Part shown: positions 1 to 8,801 of the stretch, piece by piece
Numbering within the stretch: position 1 is the first letter of the stretch
How the letters are laid out: the number at the start of each line of letters is the position of its first letter
DNA from: JAEWSN01 sp942493335
GTDB taxonomy: Bacteria > Bacillota > Clostridia > DSM-8532
Direction: 5' to 3'
Assembly (NCBI GenBank): GCA_942493335.1
Contig: OW818693.1
Coordinates: 3,534,001 to 3,598,000, forward strand
DNA: 64,000 nucleotides
Notes under the pieces: model-generated
What the model was told of the DNA's origin: nothing
What the model saw: the letters and a program-made list of their open reading frames with translations, nothing else
Database searches by the model: none
Translations under genes and position numbers: made by a program

Positions 1-2
1 AA

Positions 3-827
3 TATTTCGATGAGATCAGTGACGGAATGGATCGACTTACGGAGGAATCCAAAGAGGAGTTGTTCCTGTCGCCGGAACTGGATTTCATGGAGGTAAAGCT
101 GAATCAGATCAAAAGAAAACTGGACAAACAAAAGAAGGTTGCCGAGGAGGCTGAACGACGCAAAAACGATCTGGTGGTTTATCTGGCACATGACATCAAA
201 ACACCCCTGACCTCCGTGATCGGGTACTTGAGCCTTTTGGATGAGGCGCCTGACATGCCGGTGGAACAGAAATCCAAGTACATCGGAATTACTTTGGCGA
301 AGGCTTACCGCCTCGAGCAGCTGATCAATGAGTTTTTTGAGATTACACGCTTCAATCTGCAAACAATTGTTTTGAACAAGGAAAAGATCAAGTTGCTGTT
401 CATGCTCCAGCAGATGGCAGATGAATTCTACCCGATGCTGTCTCCTCAGGGGAAACAGGTAACCGTCCATGTACCGGACGGACTCACTTTATGGGGAGAT
501 GCGGATAAATTGGCGCGTGTATTCAACAATATCCTGAAAAACGCAATTGCCTATAGTGATGCGAATAGCATCATCGACATCTCTGCCAGACAGGCGGAGA
601 AGGATATTTTCATCACCTTCACGAACCAGGGAACTCCAATCCCGCAGGGAAGGCTTGATACGATCTTTGAGAAATTCTACAGGCTGGATTCCTCGCGCTC
701 TTCCAATACAGGTGGAGCCGGATTGGGTCTGGCCATTGCACAGGAAATTGTCACCGCCCATGAGGGGAAGATTTCAGTGGAAAGCACCACGGAGAAAACC
801 GCATTCATGGTCACTCTGCCGATGTAA
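3..827 (+). CDS. vanS: VanS-type sensor histidine kinase, C-terminal part (5' end outside window)
   Basis: Membrane sensor kinase of the VanS/EnvZ type; only the cytoplasmic part is present. The frame is open to the left edge, so the ATG at 27 is internal. The H-box is AHDIKTPLTSVIGYL (phospho-acceptor His), followed by an N-box (NNILKNAIAYSD) and G-box (GGAGLGLAIAQEIV). The sequence around the H-box is strongly VanS-like. It is followed by an S11 carboxypeptidase and VanZ, as in vanD/vanG-type clusters, so it probably governs a cell-wall or glycopeptide response. No ligase genes (vanH/A/X) are visible, so resistance cannot be claimed. Confidence 0.85.
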   Translation, partial: YFDEISDGMDRLTEESKEELFLSPELDFMEVKLNQIKRKLDKQKKVAEEAERRKNDLVVYLAHDIKTPLTSVIGYLSLLDEAPDMPVEQKSKYIGITLAKAYRLEQLINEFFEITRFNLQTIVLNKEKIKLLFMLQQMADEFYPMLSPQGKQVTVHVPDGLTLWGDADKLARVFNNILKNAIAYSDANSIIDISARQAEKDIFITFTNQGTPIPQGRLDTIFEKFYRLDSSRSSNTGGAGLGLAIAQEIVTAHEGKISVESTTEKTAFMVTLPM

Positions 828-918
828 GAAAATCTTAAGAAATTCATAAGTTGGAATTCCGATATGGCTCCTTGTTCTGGTGTTGAATGAGATCATCACG
901 GAACAAGGAGTTGCCTTT

Positions 919-1968
919 ATGACGCGGAAATACGCAAGGAAAAGAAAAGGGAAGCCCGGTTGTGCAGGAATTCTGTTGCTGGTTGTTTTTGTTGCTGTTG
1001 TTTTTCTATTGGTTATCCTCCTGTCCATCTTCACGCAAGGCTTTCCCGGAATCCTTACGGAACATGATGGGGAGGAAGTTTCAGGTTATTTATCCAGTGG
1101 AGGTGGAGATGTTTCAAATCCTGGCAATAAGGTCACTACAACGTTTCCCGCACCAAAGGCCGCACACGAATCCACAGCCTCGGTCAAAGCGGACAAGCTG
1201 AACAGTCCTCATGCAATTCTGATCAGGTCGAGTGATGCAGTCATTCTGTTTCAGAAAAACAGCGAAGATCGGATTTATCCGGCATCCTTGACGAAAATCA
1301 TGACGGCGATTGTCGCCATTGAAAACATACCGGACCTGGAAAAGGGAATCGAACTTTCCGATGCCTTGTATCAAAAGTTGTACGAAGCGGATGCGTCGAT
1401 GGCAGGTTTTCTGCCGGGGGAGAAGGTCAGAGCCCTCGATCTGTTGTACGGAGCCATGCTGCCGAGTGGAGCGGAGTGCTGTATCGGGCTTGCGGAGAAG
1501 ATTGCAGGCGCTGAAAAGGATTACGTGGCAATGATGAATCAGAAGGCTTTGGAGCTTGGAATGGAGAGCACCCATTTTGAAAATGCAACCGGGCTTCACG
1601 ATGAAAACCACTACACAAGCGTCAAGGATCTTTCGCTGCTTCTGCGGTATGCGCTTGAAAACGAACTCTTTCGGGAAATATTCACAGCATCCCGGCACTC
1701 CACGCCCCCGACCAACAAACATCCTGACGGGATTACCTTTTCAAGCACCTTGTTTGATGAACTGAAAGATACAAAGCTTACTGATGGGAAAATCCTGGGT
1801 GGGAAGACCGGCTATACCGCTGAAGCCGGTCAATGTCTCGCCAGCCTGGCCGAAGTGGGAGGACAGGAGTATATGATGATTACTGCAGGTGCGAATGGGG
1901 ATCATCAATCGGAACAATATCATGTAGTTGATGCAGTGGCTGTGTACAACAGCATATCAATAAAGTAA
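919..1968 (+). CDS. Serine-type D-alanyl-D-alanine carboxypeptidase (peptidase S11, PBP5/VanY-D-like)
   Basis: 349-residue extracytoplasmic enzyme that removes the terminal D-Ala from peptidoglycan stem peptides. A single membrane anchor (GILLLVVFVAVVFLLVIL, about residues 17-35) follows a basic N-terminus. The catalytic SxxK is SLTK in YPASLTKIM; the third motif is KTG in GGKTGYTAEAG. The second motif reads SGA where most family members have SGN, which is unusual. The start at 919 is preferred because AAGGAG lies at good spacing; an in-frame ATG at 880 lacks this. It lies between VanS and VanZ, so a VanY-D-like role in removing D-Ala-D-Ala targets is plausible. It is not a metallo-VanY (M15). 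Confidence 0.85.
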   Translation: MTRKYARKRKGKPGCAGILLLVVFVAVVFLLVILLSIFTQGFPGILTEHDGEEVSGYLSSGGGDVSNPGNKVTTTFPAPKAAHESTASVKADKLNSPHAILIRSSDAVILFQKNSEDRIYPASLTKIMTAIVAIENIPDLEKGIELSDALYQKLYEADASMAGFLPGEKVRALDLLYGAMLPSGAECCIGLAEKIAGAEKDYVAMMNQKALELGMESTHFENATGLHDENHYTSVKDLSLLLRYALENELFREIFTASRHSTPPTNKHPDGITFSSTLFDELKDTKLTDGKILGGKTGYTAEAGQCLASLAEVGGQEYMMITAGANGDHQSEQYHVVDAVAVYNSISIK

Positions 1969-1994
1969 ATGATCCGGATGAAAGTGGTGGAATT

Positions 1995-2546
1995 GTGAAA
2001 AGAAGATATCAAATGGAATCGGTTCTTCTATATGGTTTTTTTGCATGTTACATGCTCCTGCTCATACAACTCCTGTTTTTATCAAGAGTGTCGTTTCCAG
2101 AGCTCTTCCATGGCCATAAGGCGATGATCAGATCCATCAACCTCATCCCGTTTTTCAGTATCAAGGCATATTTGGCCAGCAACGCCTTGGAAGTGCGGTC
2201 TTTTGCATTTGGTAACCTGGTTGGCAATATTGTGATGTTTGTTCCACTTGGCATCTATCTGGCCCTGTTCAGGAAAGGGGCAGGATTGCAGGGAAATCTT
2301 CCTCTGGTCTTTCTTGTGAGTCTTGCCACTGAATTGATTCAGGGTTTTGCCGCCATAGGCGTATCGGATGTTGATGACATTCTACTGAACTGCTTGGGCG
2401 GAAGCATCGGGCTGTTTGCCTATAAACTCATGCGGCTTGCTGTCAAGAACGAGAAGACATTGCGTACAGTGGTTACGGGATTATCGGTTGTCGTTGGCAT
2501 GCCTGTTGTTTTCTATTTCCTGTTCATGCTGCGGTTAAGGCTCTGA
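1995..2546 (+). CDS. vanZ: VanZ-family membrane protein
   Basis: 183-residue integral membrane protein with about four hydrophobic segments. The family signatures are NLVGNIVMFVPLGIYLALF and a following TELIQGF...SDVDDILLNCLGG segment. VanZ proteins modestly raise teicoplanin tolerance or alter lipid-linked glycopeptide sensitivity; the mechanism is unknown. The start is GTG at 1995, 26 bases after the carboxypeptidase stop, so the two are probably co-transcribed with the kinase. Confidence 0.85.
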   Translation: MKRRYQMESVLLYGFFACYMLLLIQLLFLSRVSFPELFHGHKAMIRSINLIPFFSIKAYLASNALEVRSFAFGNLVGNIVMFVPLGIYLALFRKGAGLQGNLPLVFLVSLATELIQGFAAIGVSDVDDILLNCLGGSIGLFAYKLMRLAVKNEKTLRTVVTGLSVVVGMPVVFYFLFMLRLRL

Positions 2547-2633
2547 TACCCAGACTTAATGTAACAGAAGAAGCCATTCATAAGCCCGGATGCCGCCTGC
2601 ACCGCCGTGTGCGTTCGGGTATAAGTGTTTTCA

Positions 2634-3137
2634 TCATAACAGAGCCTTCTCATAACAAAAAAACGGCAATTCCTTGAAGGGAAAGAAGACCTGACCCAGA
2701 CGTTGGTATCCCATTTTTTCGTATAGCCGCAATGCCCCTGCATTCTCACTATAAGCATCCAATCTGAGGCAAGTGTATTGATTTTTGATGGCATACTCTT
2801 CGATAAAGTCCATGAATGCTCTGCCAATCCCCTTGCCCTGACAGGATGGATGTACAGACAATCTGTGGATGACCAAAGCTTTTGTCCCATCCGTGAGCCA
2901 CCTGATTTGGGCATATTCCGGGGACTGCTGTTCATTGATAGCAACATAGGCCATGCAATGGCTATCGTTCCTCAAGACGTAGGCGTCTCCGTTCCTGATG
3001 TCGGTTTCGATGGTTTCAGGGTTGGGATAATGCTTGTTCCACATGAAGATTCCTTGCGATTCCAGGGTGCTGATGCATTCCGAAATCAAGCTCATGATGC
3101 TGGATGCGTCTTGAATTGATGCACGAACGATATCCAT
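2634..3137 (-). CDS. GNAT-family N-acetyltransferase
   Basis: 167-residue acetyl-CoA-dependent transferase. The acetyl-CoA pyrophosphate-binding loop is visible as CQGKGIGRAFMDF (Q-x-x-G-x-G pattern), preceded by the beta-4 strand LVIHRLSVHPS. The C-terminal NAGALRLYEKMGYQ is the typical motif B. The substrate cannot be inferred. It is convergent with vanZ; the 87-base gap between them shows no clear T-tailed hairpin. Confidence 0.85.
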   Translation of the reverse strand: MDIVRASIQDASSIMSLISECISTLESQGIFMWNKHYPNPETIETDIRNGDAYVLRNDSHCMAYVAINEQQSPEYAQIRWLTDGTKALVIHRLSVHPSCQGKGIGRAFMDFIEEYAIKNQYTCLRLDAYSENAGALRLYEKMGYQRLGQVFFPFKELPFFCYEKALL

Positions 3138-3160
3138 TCATTATCCTTCCATCGCAGGAC

Positions 3161-3808
3161 CTACTCGGCTTTCAAGGAGATTTTCTGATCAATGAACCTG
3201 ATATAGGACAAGCTGACATCGTCTTCCACATTAGCAATCAATGTGACCTTCGTCTTGCCCGCAGGCAGGTTGAAGGACTCATTGACGGTATCATCGATCG
3301 CATAGACAATGTCATCGGTGTCACAGAATACAAGCGAATTACTGGCGATCATCTCCATGCTGCTGATGGATTCCGCATTCGTTTTATTTAGGTTATTGAA
3401 AATCACTTCTACCGTGTAGGCCTTTTGGCCATCGACTACTTTACTGGTGCTCTCAAGCACGGACACCGTGATATTCTTCATTCGCTCCGTCGAACGCTTA
3501 TCCCATGCCGTTGCGATTGCATCGAATGTTTTGACCAGACCCTTACCGGTCAATTCCGCCGCTTGCATGGCCGTATCCTCTGTTGCCTGTGCCAGATCCT
3601 TCTTGTGCTGCGTGATGCTGTGGGATATCAACAGAACATCCCCCGCAATCAGGCCGAAAAACAGGAAAGTGGCAACGAGTAAAGCGATGACATTCGTTTT
3701 TGTCCTCGTGCTTTTTTGTACTTTGCTGATAATGGCCATAATGGAGAAAGTGATGATTGAAATAAAGCATATGACAATGCCGATTGTAGCCAATACAATT
3801 CCAGTCAC
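3161..3808 (-). CDS. Membrane-anchored protein of unknown function (DUF4352-like C-terminal part)
   Basis: 215 residues with two N-terminal transmembrane segments (about 5-28 and 41-62), then a predicted extracytoplasmic domain. The terminal half (VEVIFNNLNKTNAESISS...) resembles beta-sandwich DUF4352-type domains that follow lipoproteins or TM anchors, but this is a weak call. The start is GTG, with GGAGGATATC upstream giving proper spacing. Function unknown. Confidence 0.6.
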   Translation of the reverse strand: MTGIVLATIGIVICFISIITFSIMAIISKVQKSTRTKTNVIALLVATFLFFGLIAGDVLLISHSITQHKKDLAQATEDTAMQAAELTGKGLVKTFDAIATAWDKRSTERMKNITVSVLESTSKVVDGQKAYTVEVIFNNLNKTNAESISSMEMIASNSLVFCDTDDIVYAIDDTVNESFNLPAGKTKVTLIANVEDDVSLSYIRFIDQKISLKAE

Positions 3809-3927
3809 GACGATATCCTCCTGTTATATATAAGCGCTCGATAAACATTGTCCCATTATACACCAAAATGACTGCGAATCACTTCGATAGAGATTTTCAA
3901 GATTTGCATCCAACCTGATGCTGCTTC

Positions 3928-4663
3928 TCAAGTCGATTGTTTTCTTTTCTTTTTTACAAGCAATAGGGCTGCGACCGTAATCCCCATCAAAGCACCAGGG
4001 CCAATCCCCCAAAGAACCCAACCGGCTGAGGGCTTTTCTGCTTTTTGTTCCATCCTCAAACGTGATGGCCTTGAATGGTTCCGCTGGCGGACGAGGCTGT
4101 TTTGCTTTGGCGGTGGCATCCGGATTGGGAGTGATGCGTATATCGCCAATGTAGAACGGAACAGCTTGTCCGACATCATTGGTTTGCACTCGGAGTGCGG
4201 AATTCTCCTGTTTGTTGACCATGAACGTCGTAGTCAGCCGAAACGCATGTCCGGCTACCATATCCACATGGTAAAGCCAGGTGAAGGTGGTGTCCGTGCC
4301 AAGAATCACCTGCGCGCCAGGGGAAAGCGTGACATCCCCGTCCACATATCCGGTCACTTCGATGTCGTATGCCGTTCCATCCTCCACCCCAAGACTGACA
4401 AACGGGAAATCGGCCGCGTCATGGGTGTTGGCCCGGTTGCTGACGTAAACGGCGGCACCATCCTTATTGCCGTCGAATGTTTTTCCCGATACCTGCTTCA
4501 GGGATGCGCCGCCGGATTTGACTGCCGCGCCTACACCAGATGCGAAGGTTTCCTGATACGTTGCCGCCGGTTTTGTTTCTGTACCGTAAGCGGGGACAAC
4601 AGATAGAAAGAGTGCTGCAACCAATCCCAGAGCAAACCATCTCTTCCGAGCCTTTTCACGCAT
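3928..4663 (-). pseudogene. Secreted/surface protein with C-terminal membrane anchor, interrupted by a frameshift
   Basis: The start at 4663 has AGGAGGATCAGGG upstream and a clear signal peptide (WFALGLVAALFLSVVPAYG). About 190 residues of extracellular beta-rich sequence follow. The opening frame then runs on to about 3824 with an uncharacteristic tail. The frame one base over encodes a typical anchor (glycine-rich hydrophobic stretch with MGITVAALLLV, then KKKRKQST and stop at 3928). The switch sits near an A5 run on the coding strand (plus-strand T run 4042-4046). It may be a genuine indel, a sequencing error or slippage. No LPxTG motif is seen; function unknown. Confidence 0.6.
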
Positions 4664-4920
4664 CCCTGATCCTCCTGCCCGTCCACATCCAACAGAAACA
4701 CGGCAGCCATCCGGGTATCGTACGCTGGGTGTGTCCCTTCCACCGTATGGGTCATGGGGATACTATATCTGAACCAGGCAGGATTGAAATTTCATTATTC
4801 GTGCAGAAAAGCCGAATTTTATACTATCCTTTTCCACCGAGATGCCGCAGAGCGGGGGCGAACGGCGCCGCTGTATCGCCGGTTGAGGGATGAAGCGTGT
4901 TGCTGGTGTCACCGAAAGAT

Positions 4921-5388
4921 TTACTTCTTGATTCTTTTTTCTCCAAATGTAATCAGCCCAATCCCAACGAACATGTTGACTATATTGTCGATGGCACCTA
5001 TGAAATTGTTATTCGCAAGACTCATCAGCATCTCTTTCTTACTTCCAACCGTTTGATTCAATTGGTTGATAGATATGATAGCGGAATAAATGGTGACTGC
5101 CATTACATTTATTGATGCGAGAATTAGAAGGACACCTGATATCGTATATACGGTATCGCTCATCTTTAATTTGAACTTATTATGAAGCCATAACGATGCG
5201 AAAACCAGGCCAATCATAAATGCTATCCTGTAAATCACAAAAATGTTCAAGTTGACTGCATTGCTAAGAATATTCTTATGATTTACGACTATTATGACTG
5301 CCTGTGAGATGAAATTCGAAAAAAACAAAACACCGAAATACACAATACTGATGTCAATTCCCAATTTTATCCTTTCTTCGATAAACAC
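4921..5388 (-). CDS. Small membrane protein, unknown function
   Basis: 155 residues, AT-rich, with three to four hydrophobic helices (for example ISIVYFGVLFFSNFISQAVI and IAFMIGLVFASLWL). It starts at GTG with GAGGTG upstream. No recognisable domain. It sits at the left edge of the AT-rich segment and could be a decayed cassette gene, but no convincing attC lies on its 3' side. Confidence 0.55.
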   Translation of the reverse strand: MFIEERIKLGIDISIVYFGVLFFSNFISQAVIIVVNHKNILSNAVNLNIFVIYRIAFMIGLVFASLWLHNKFKLKMSDTVYTISGVLLILASINVMAVTIYSAIISINQLNQTVGSKKEMLMSLANNNFIGAIDNIVNMFVGIGLITFGEKRIKK

Positions 5389-5444
5389 TAATCTTCACCT
5401 CGCACTTATTCTGTATTTTCAGCCATTCAGGTTTCGTGTGCTGT

Positions 5445-5966
5445 TTATAGTGCAGGGTAATATTCCAATATTTTCATGATGTTTTGCAGCATTGGTTCAG
5501 TGGCGTCAAGACGGATGATTGGACAGATCAATGACTTTGCCCAATCATCAATGATCGAAAGATCCCTTGCCCGTGCAAAATTTACGAATCTTTCTCTATC
5601 CTCATACATATCTCCACCTGGCAAAGCTCGTTTTCCATGCTTATCGATTGCTCTGTTTCTTATTCTCTCCATGCGTAATTCTTTGGGCGCTGATAGTAAA
5701 ACAGCCAAGTCAAATAAAGACACAATTTCCTCGCCATAGTTACCTGTTACTGACGAAAGCACAAACGATCCATGCTTCTCAATATTGCTGATCATAAGGC
5801 TTATGACTTCATCTTTTGAGCGAGGATTCGCGTAAAAAACGTCTGATTTTTCGAAATAGTAATCTTCTGCATCCATATGCGTAAAGTTTAGAATATAAGC
5901 AAGTTCATGCCCAAGTGTAGTTTTACCGCAGCCGTTTGCTCCGAATATGACGATCCCTCTTGCCAT
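5445..5966 (-). CDS. P-loop nucleotide kinase-like protein (adenylate/shikimate kinase fold)
   Basis: 173 residues. The Walker A is GANGCGKTT directly after the first strand (GIVIFGANGCGKTTLG), and a DAEDYYF segment follows as in small-molecule kinases. The ATG at 5966 is preferred over an upstream in-frame ATG because the N-terminal beta strand begins there. The substrate is unknown; similar stand-alone ATPases are common in Bacillota. It lies in the AT-rich zone just left of the cassette array. Confidence 0.7.
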   Translation of the reverse strand: MARGIVIFGANGCGKTTLGHELAYILNFTHMDAEDYYFEKSDVFYANPRSKDEVISLMISNIEKHGSFVLSSVTGNYGEEIVSLFDLAVLLSAPKELRMERIRNRAIDKHGKRALPGGDMYEDRERFVNFARARDLSIIDDWAKSLICPIIRLDATEPMLQNIMKILEYYPAL

Positions 5967-6140
5967 TGCACCACCATCCAAACAGGAATTCATATGGTCA
6001 CTGTTTTTTTGTTTCAGCTTCCTTTTGCGTCATCAAGGCATTAACCGCTGTAGAATAATACTGCTTTCTCATTGCCCTTGCTGCTCCTTACCATGTTCTT
6101 CATATCATAAGAACATGGCCGATACCTTGAATGTGCAGGC

Positions 6141-6222
6141 GGGGCTTGAAACAGGGGCAACAAGCCCTCAACACCATTCTCCAGCGGCGTGCGACGCGTA
6201 CGGTTTTCGACTGATGAAGCAA
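6141..6222 (-). repeat. Degenerate attC remnant at the distal end of the cassette array
   Basis: Contains the conserved attC interior (CTTGAAAC, then CTCCAGCGGCGTGCGACGCG and TACGGTTTTCGACTGATGAAG) but lacks a clean GTT/AAC core at either end. It lies on the 3' side of the lipoprotein gene, where that cassette's attC should be. This is consistent with the oldest, decayed end of the array. Confidence 0.55.
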
Positions 6223-6246
6223 TGAATATGTGTCGTATCTCATCCA

Positions 6247-7122
6247 CTATTTCTGATCAACAAACCATTCGTCGAGTATGCCGGTTATCGGCGCCTCGAA
6301 TACTCCATGTATAGAATGTTGAACAACCTTACCATCAAGTGATTTTCCAATTACAGAATACTCCAAATCCACAGTGGAAACAAATTTCGATGTGTCGTTA
6401 GCTACATTCATTAATCGGAGTTCCATAGAATCAAGCAATATTTGACTTCGGTACTTCTCCACAAGTGCTATAGCAGCAGAAGCATAACTTTGATTGTGCT
6501 CGGCCTCCGAATATGGTTTTGCATCAGCGTCTTCATTTATCATAACCAAATAATTATATAAAGCCTCAATATCATTTATCTTTATTGCTTCTACATATGC
6601 TTGAGCCCGTTTCATAACGTTTGCACTCATTGTGATTAGTGGATCGGTGAAGCGAAAACCTTGTTGCGCATCCCTATAGACAATAAAACACCTTGAATGA
6701 CCACCTTCTGTATATGACCGTATCAATTTGGCAGGAGGCTGTATATTGCTATCTTCAACAGTTTCAAACCCTATAATCGCTTCTCCGTCTAGCAGTGACT
6801 CTTTAAGCAGCGTCAATCCGATTTGAATACCATCCGCTCCATCCGATGGAATATAGTAATCAGCGTACTTTTGAAAAAAGGCACAGTCACATTGATTGAT
6901 CGAAAGGATGACTTCATTAATGAACAGAACTTCATCCTTGTCTTCCAACATGGGTGTCTCTTCTGCCATTTTTGTAGGTTCAACACCCTCGTTTGGCGTG
7001 CTTGATGATGCAAGAACAGGTTTGTCTTTCCCAGGGGTGCCGTTCTGCACACTTATCCCGCACGATGAAAGGATTATGCAGCCAAGAGCAGCAACGAAGC
7101 CAACAATTGCGCTTCTTCGCAT
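6247..7122 (-). CDS. Putative lipoprotein, unknown function (most distal cassette gene)
   Basis: 291 residues. The N-terminus is a lipoprotein signal (MRRSAIVGFVAALGCIILSSC, lipobox LSSC), followed by a polar linker and a globular domain without a recognised family. The start has AGGAGG at ideal spacing. Its 5' side abuts the core at 7203-7209 as in other cassettes. Its 3' side ends in the degenerate attC remnant, so this cassette can probably no longer be excised. Some lipoproteins with this layout are DUF5105-like, but I cannot confirm that. Confidence 0.65.
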   Translation of the reverse strand: MRRSAIVGFVAALGCIILSSCGISVQNGTPGKDKPVLASSSTPNEGVEPTKMAEETPMLEDKDEVLFINEVILSINQCDCAFFQKYADYYIPSDGADGIQIGLTLLKESLLDGEAIIGFETVEDSNIQPPAKLIRSYTEGGHSRCFIVYRDAQQGFRFTDPLITMSANVMKRAQAYVEAIKINDIEALYNYLVMINEDADAKPYSEAEHNQSYASAAIALVEKYRSQILLDSMELRLMNVANDTSKFVSTVDLEYSVIGKSLDGKVVQHSIHGVFEAPITGILDEWFVDQK

Positions 7123-7202
7123 TTTTCCTCCTATTCGCGTGGATTATTCGGCACTTTACATCTCCTTAAGCACTACGCGAGACGTAAGTGGGTCTTTTTT
7201 TC

Positions 7203-7302
7203 GCCTAACGGCTCAGTGTCCCCGATGTTTCCGTTCTTCGAAGGCTTTCTTCAGAGCGCGCGACGCGCACGGTGAGGGAATATTGGGGACACGTTGTTAG
7301 CC
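7203..7302 (-). repeat. attC 1 (NUDIX cassette)
   Basis: Cores GCCTAAC (7203-7209) and GTTAGCC (7296-7302). The outer arms GTGTCCCC and GGGGACAC pair perfectly, and the inner GCGCGCGACGCGC hairpin element is present. On the minus strand the right-hand core is R'' and GTTAGGC is R', a perfect GTTRRRY. Confidence 0.8.
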
Positions 7303-7314
7303 GGAGTCGCTGTT

Positions 7315-7836
7315 TCAGTTCTTCTCAACAATAGTTGTATCAAGCACAATTTCATCTTTTAATGCCAATAAATACTCATCACTATAGTCCAACATTTCTT
7401 TATTCTTTACCATTTCTTCTATCGCGGCTATAGACGCCCACTTTATCTCCATGACTTCATCAGTTTTCATAGAAATATCAATTAAATCGATATCGAGACA
7501 AACTAAAAATACTTCACAATAATTGCTTGAATGTCGATTATAGAATAGCCGCAATAATTCATCTTTTGCAACTATAATACCGAGTTCTTCTGCTACTTCA
7601 CGAGATGCTGCTGTTTTCCCATCTTCACCATGTAATGCCGAACCACCTGTTGCCATCCACTTACCAGGCATGCGCTTTTTCTCAAGCGCTCGTTGTTGAA
7701 TCAAGTATTCGCCTGCTTTATTTTTTATCCAGATGTCTACTCCAAGATGATATATGTCATCTGGAAGTGCTTCTGATTTTTCGATTGTAAAACCGACATT
7801 ATTTCCATATTTGTCTCTAGCATCCCATAGTTCCAT
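7315..7836 (-). CDS. NUDIX hydrolase
   Basis: 173 residues; hydrolyses a nucleoside-diphosphate-linked substrate. The Nudix box is visible as GGSALHGEDGKTAASREVAEELG (G-x5-E-x7-REUxEE pattern; catalytic Glu pair in REVAEELG). The overall layout resembles the IDI/YfcD-like Nudix group. It is a cassette gene whose stop lies 12 bases from attC 1. The RBS is AGAGG. The substrate is unknown. Confidence 0.85.
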   Translation of the reverse strand: MELWDARDKYGNNVGFTIEKSEALPDDIYHLGVDIWIKNKAGEYLIQQRALEKKRMPGKWMATGGSALHGEDGKTAASREVAEELGIIVAKDELLRLFYNRHSSNYCEVFLVCLDIDLIDISMKTDEVMEIKWASIAAIEEMVKNKEMLDYSDEYLLALKDEIVLDTTIVEKN

Positions 7837-7880
7837 AATACCTCTTTGCCTTGGTAATCCCAGTATTGTTCCGCGATTTC

Positions 7881-8003
7881 GGCTAACGTAAACGCATTCG
7901 CGAAGTCCTTGAACCGTTGGTATCTATCGAACCGTTCTTAAACGCCCCGCTTCAGAGCGCGCGACGCGCACGGTGAGGGAATATTGGGGACACATGGTTA
8001 GGC
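7881..8003 (-). repeat. attC 2 (glyoxalase-fold cassette), hybrid arms
   Basis: Cores GGCTAAC (7881-7887) and GTTAGGC (7997-8003). The left arm (GCATTCGCGAAGTCC) belongs to one attC subtype, while the right arm (ATATTGGGGACAC) belongs to another (attC 1/17), so the outer stem barely pairs. It also has an internal repeat of GAACCGTT and is the longest site at 123 bp. Confidence 0.75.
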
Positions 8004-8082
8004 GAAGCTATATGCGGAAGATCTAGAATGACTAAACTCAAGCCAAATCTCCACTTCCCCAATTCGTATCCACTTAACTGGA

Positions 8083-8499
8083 CTATTGCGTCTCACTTGT
8101 ACTACCAATCTCTATTAGGTTCCCCTCGGGATCGGCTACATAAAAGCAACGTATACCCCATGGAAATGTTATTGGTTCACCACATGGAAGATTAATCCCT
8201 AATTCAAGTAATCTATCATACTCCATGTCCACATCTCCATAAGTGCCTAACCATAATGCGACTTCAAAAGATTGATTAATGCCATGTGGTGGATAATAGC
8301 TCTCTCCAATCCCTTCTGCAAACGCCTTCCGACTATACATAAAAAACGATAGAGGGCCACTATTGGTCTCAAATTCAGCAAAATCATCATTCCCAGTCCA
8401 ATTAGTACTGAACCCTATTATATCTCTATAGAATGGAACCATCTTGTCCATGTCAGCTGCATAAATACAAACACCAATCTTCGCATTCCGACCAATCAT
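8083..8499 (-). CDS. VOC/glyoxalase-fold protein
   Basis: 138 residues with the paired beta-alpha-beta-beta-beta layout of the vicinal-oxygen-chelate family. The N-terminal module begins GVCIYAADMDKMVPFYRDIIGF; the C-terminal end DPEGNLIEIGS is the typical strand with the metal-binding Glu. Members include dioxygenases, lyases and antibiotic-sequestering proteins; the role here is unknown. Cassette gene with RBS AGGAGAG. Confidence 0.8.
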   Translation of the reverse strand: MIGRNAKIGVCIYAADMDKMVPFYRDIIGFSTNWTGNDDFAEFETNSGPLSFFMYSRKAFAEGIGESYYPPHGINQSFEVALWLGTYGDVDMEYDRLLELGINLPCGEPITFPWGIRCFYVADPEGNLIEIGSTSETQ

Positions 8500-8585
8500 A
8501 ATATATACTCTCCTTAGTTTTCAGTTCTAGAAAACCATTCCACCAGAACTCAGTTAGCGCTCTCATGTACCTAGCATATAGTTTC

Positions 8586-8693
8586 GCTTAACGTGTATGC
8601 CTCTGCGAAGTGCTAAAACCGGGACCTCAGCGCCCATCTTCAGCGGCGCGCGACGCGCACCGGTTTTGGCATTTTGAAGAGGCGATGTTAGGT
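8586..8693 (-). repeat. attC 3 (methyltransferase cassette)
   Basis: Cores GCTTAAC (8586-8592) and GTTAGGT (8687-8693). The arms GCCTCT and AGAGGC pair, with AAACCGGG and ACCGGTTTT as the inner stem. This is one of two cassette ends whose 7-bp core differs by one base from the partner end. Confidence 0.8.
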
Positions 8694-8801
8694 GGAGTTA
8701 CAATTGATTAAGCTTGCCGTGGTGGCGGAAGGACGCCGACACCGCCACGACAAAAACACATTCTTACAATACAATGAGTGCGATGCCAATAGATCATATA
8801 A

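Noticed and set aside
3..2546. A complete vancomycin-resistance operon
   Set aside because: Only kinase, carboxypeptidase and VanZ are seen; no ligase, VanH, VanX or VanT is in the window.
4840..4920. Another attC remnant left of the membrane-protein gene
   Set aside because: CCGCAGAGCG and GTTGAGGGAT echo attC words, but the order and core are missing, so chance similarity cannot be excluded.
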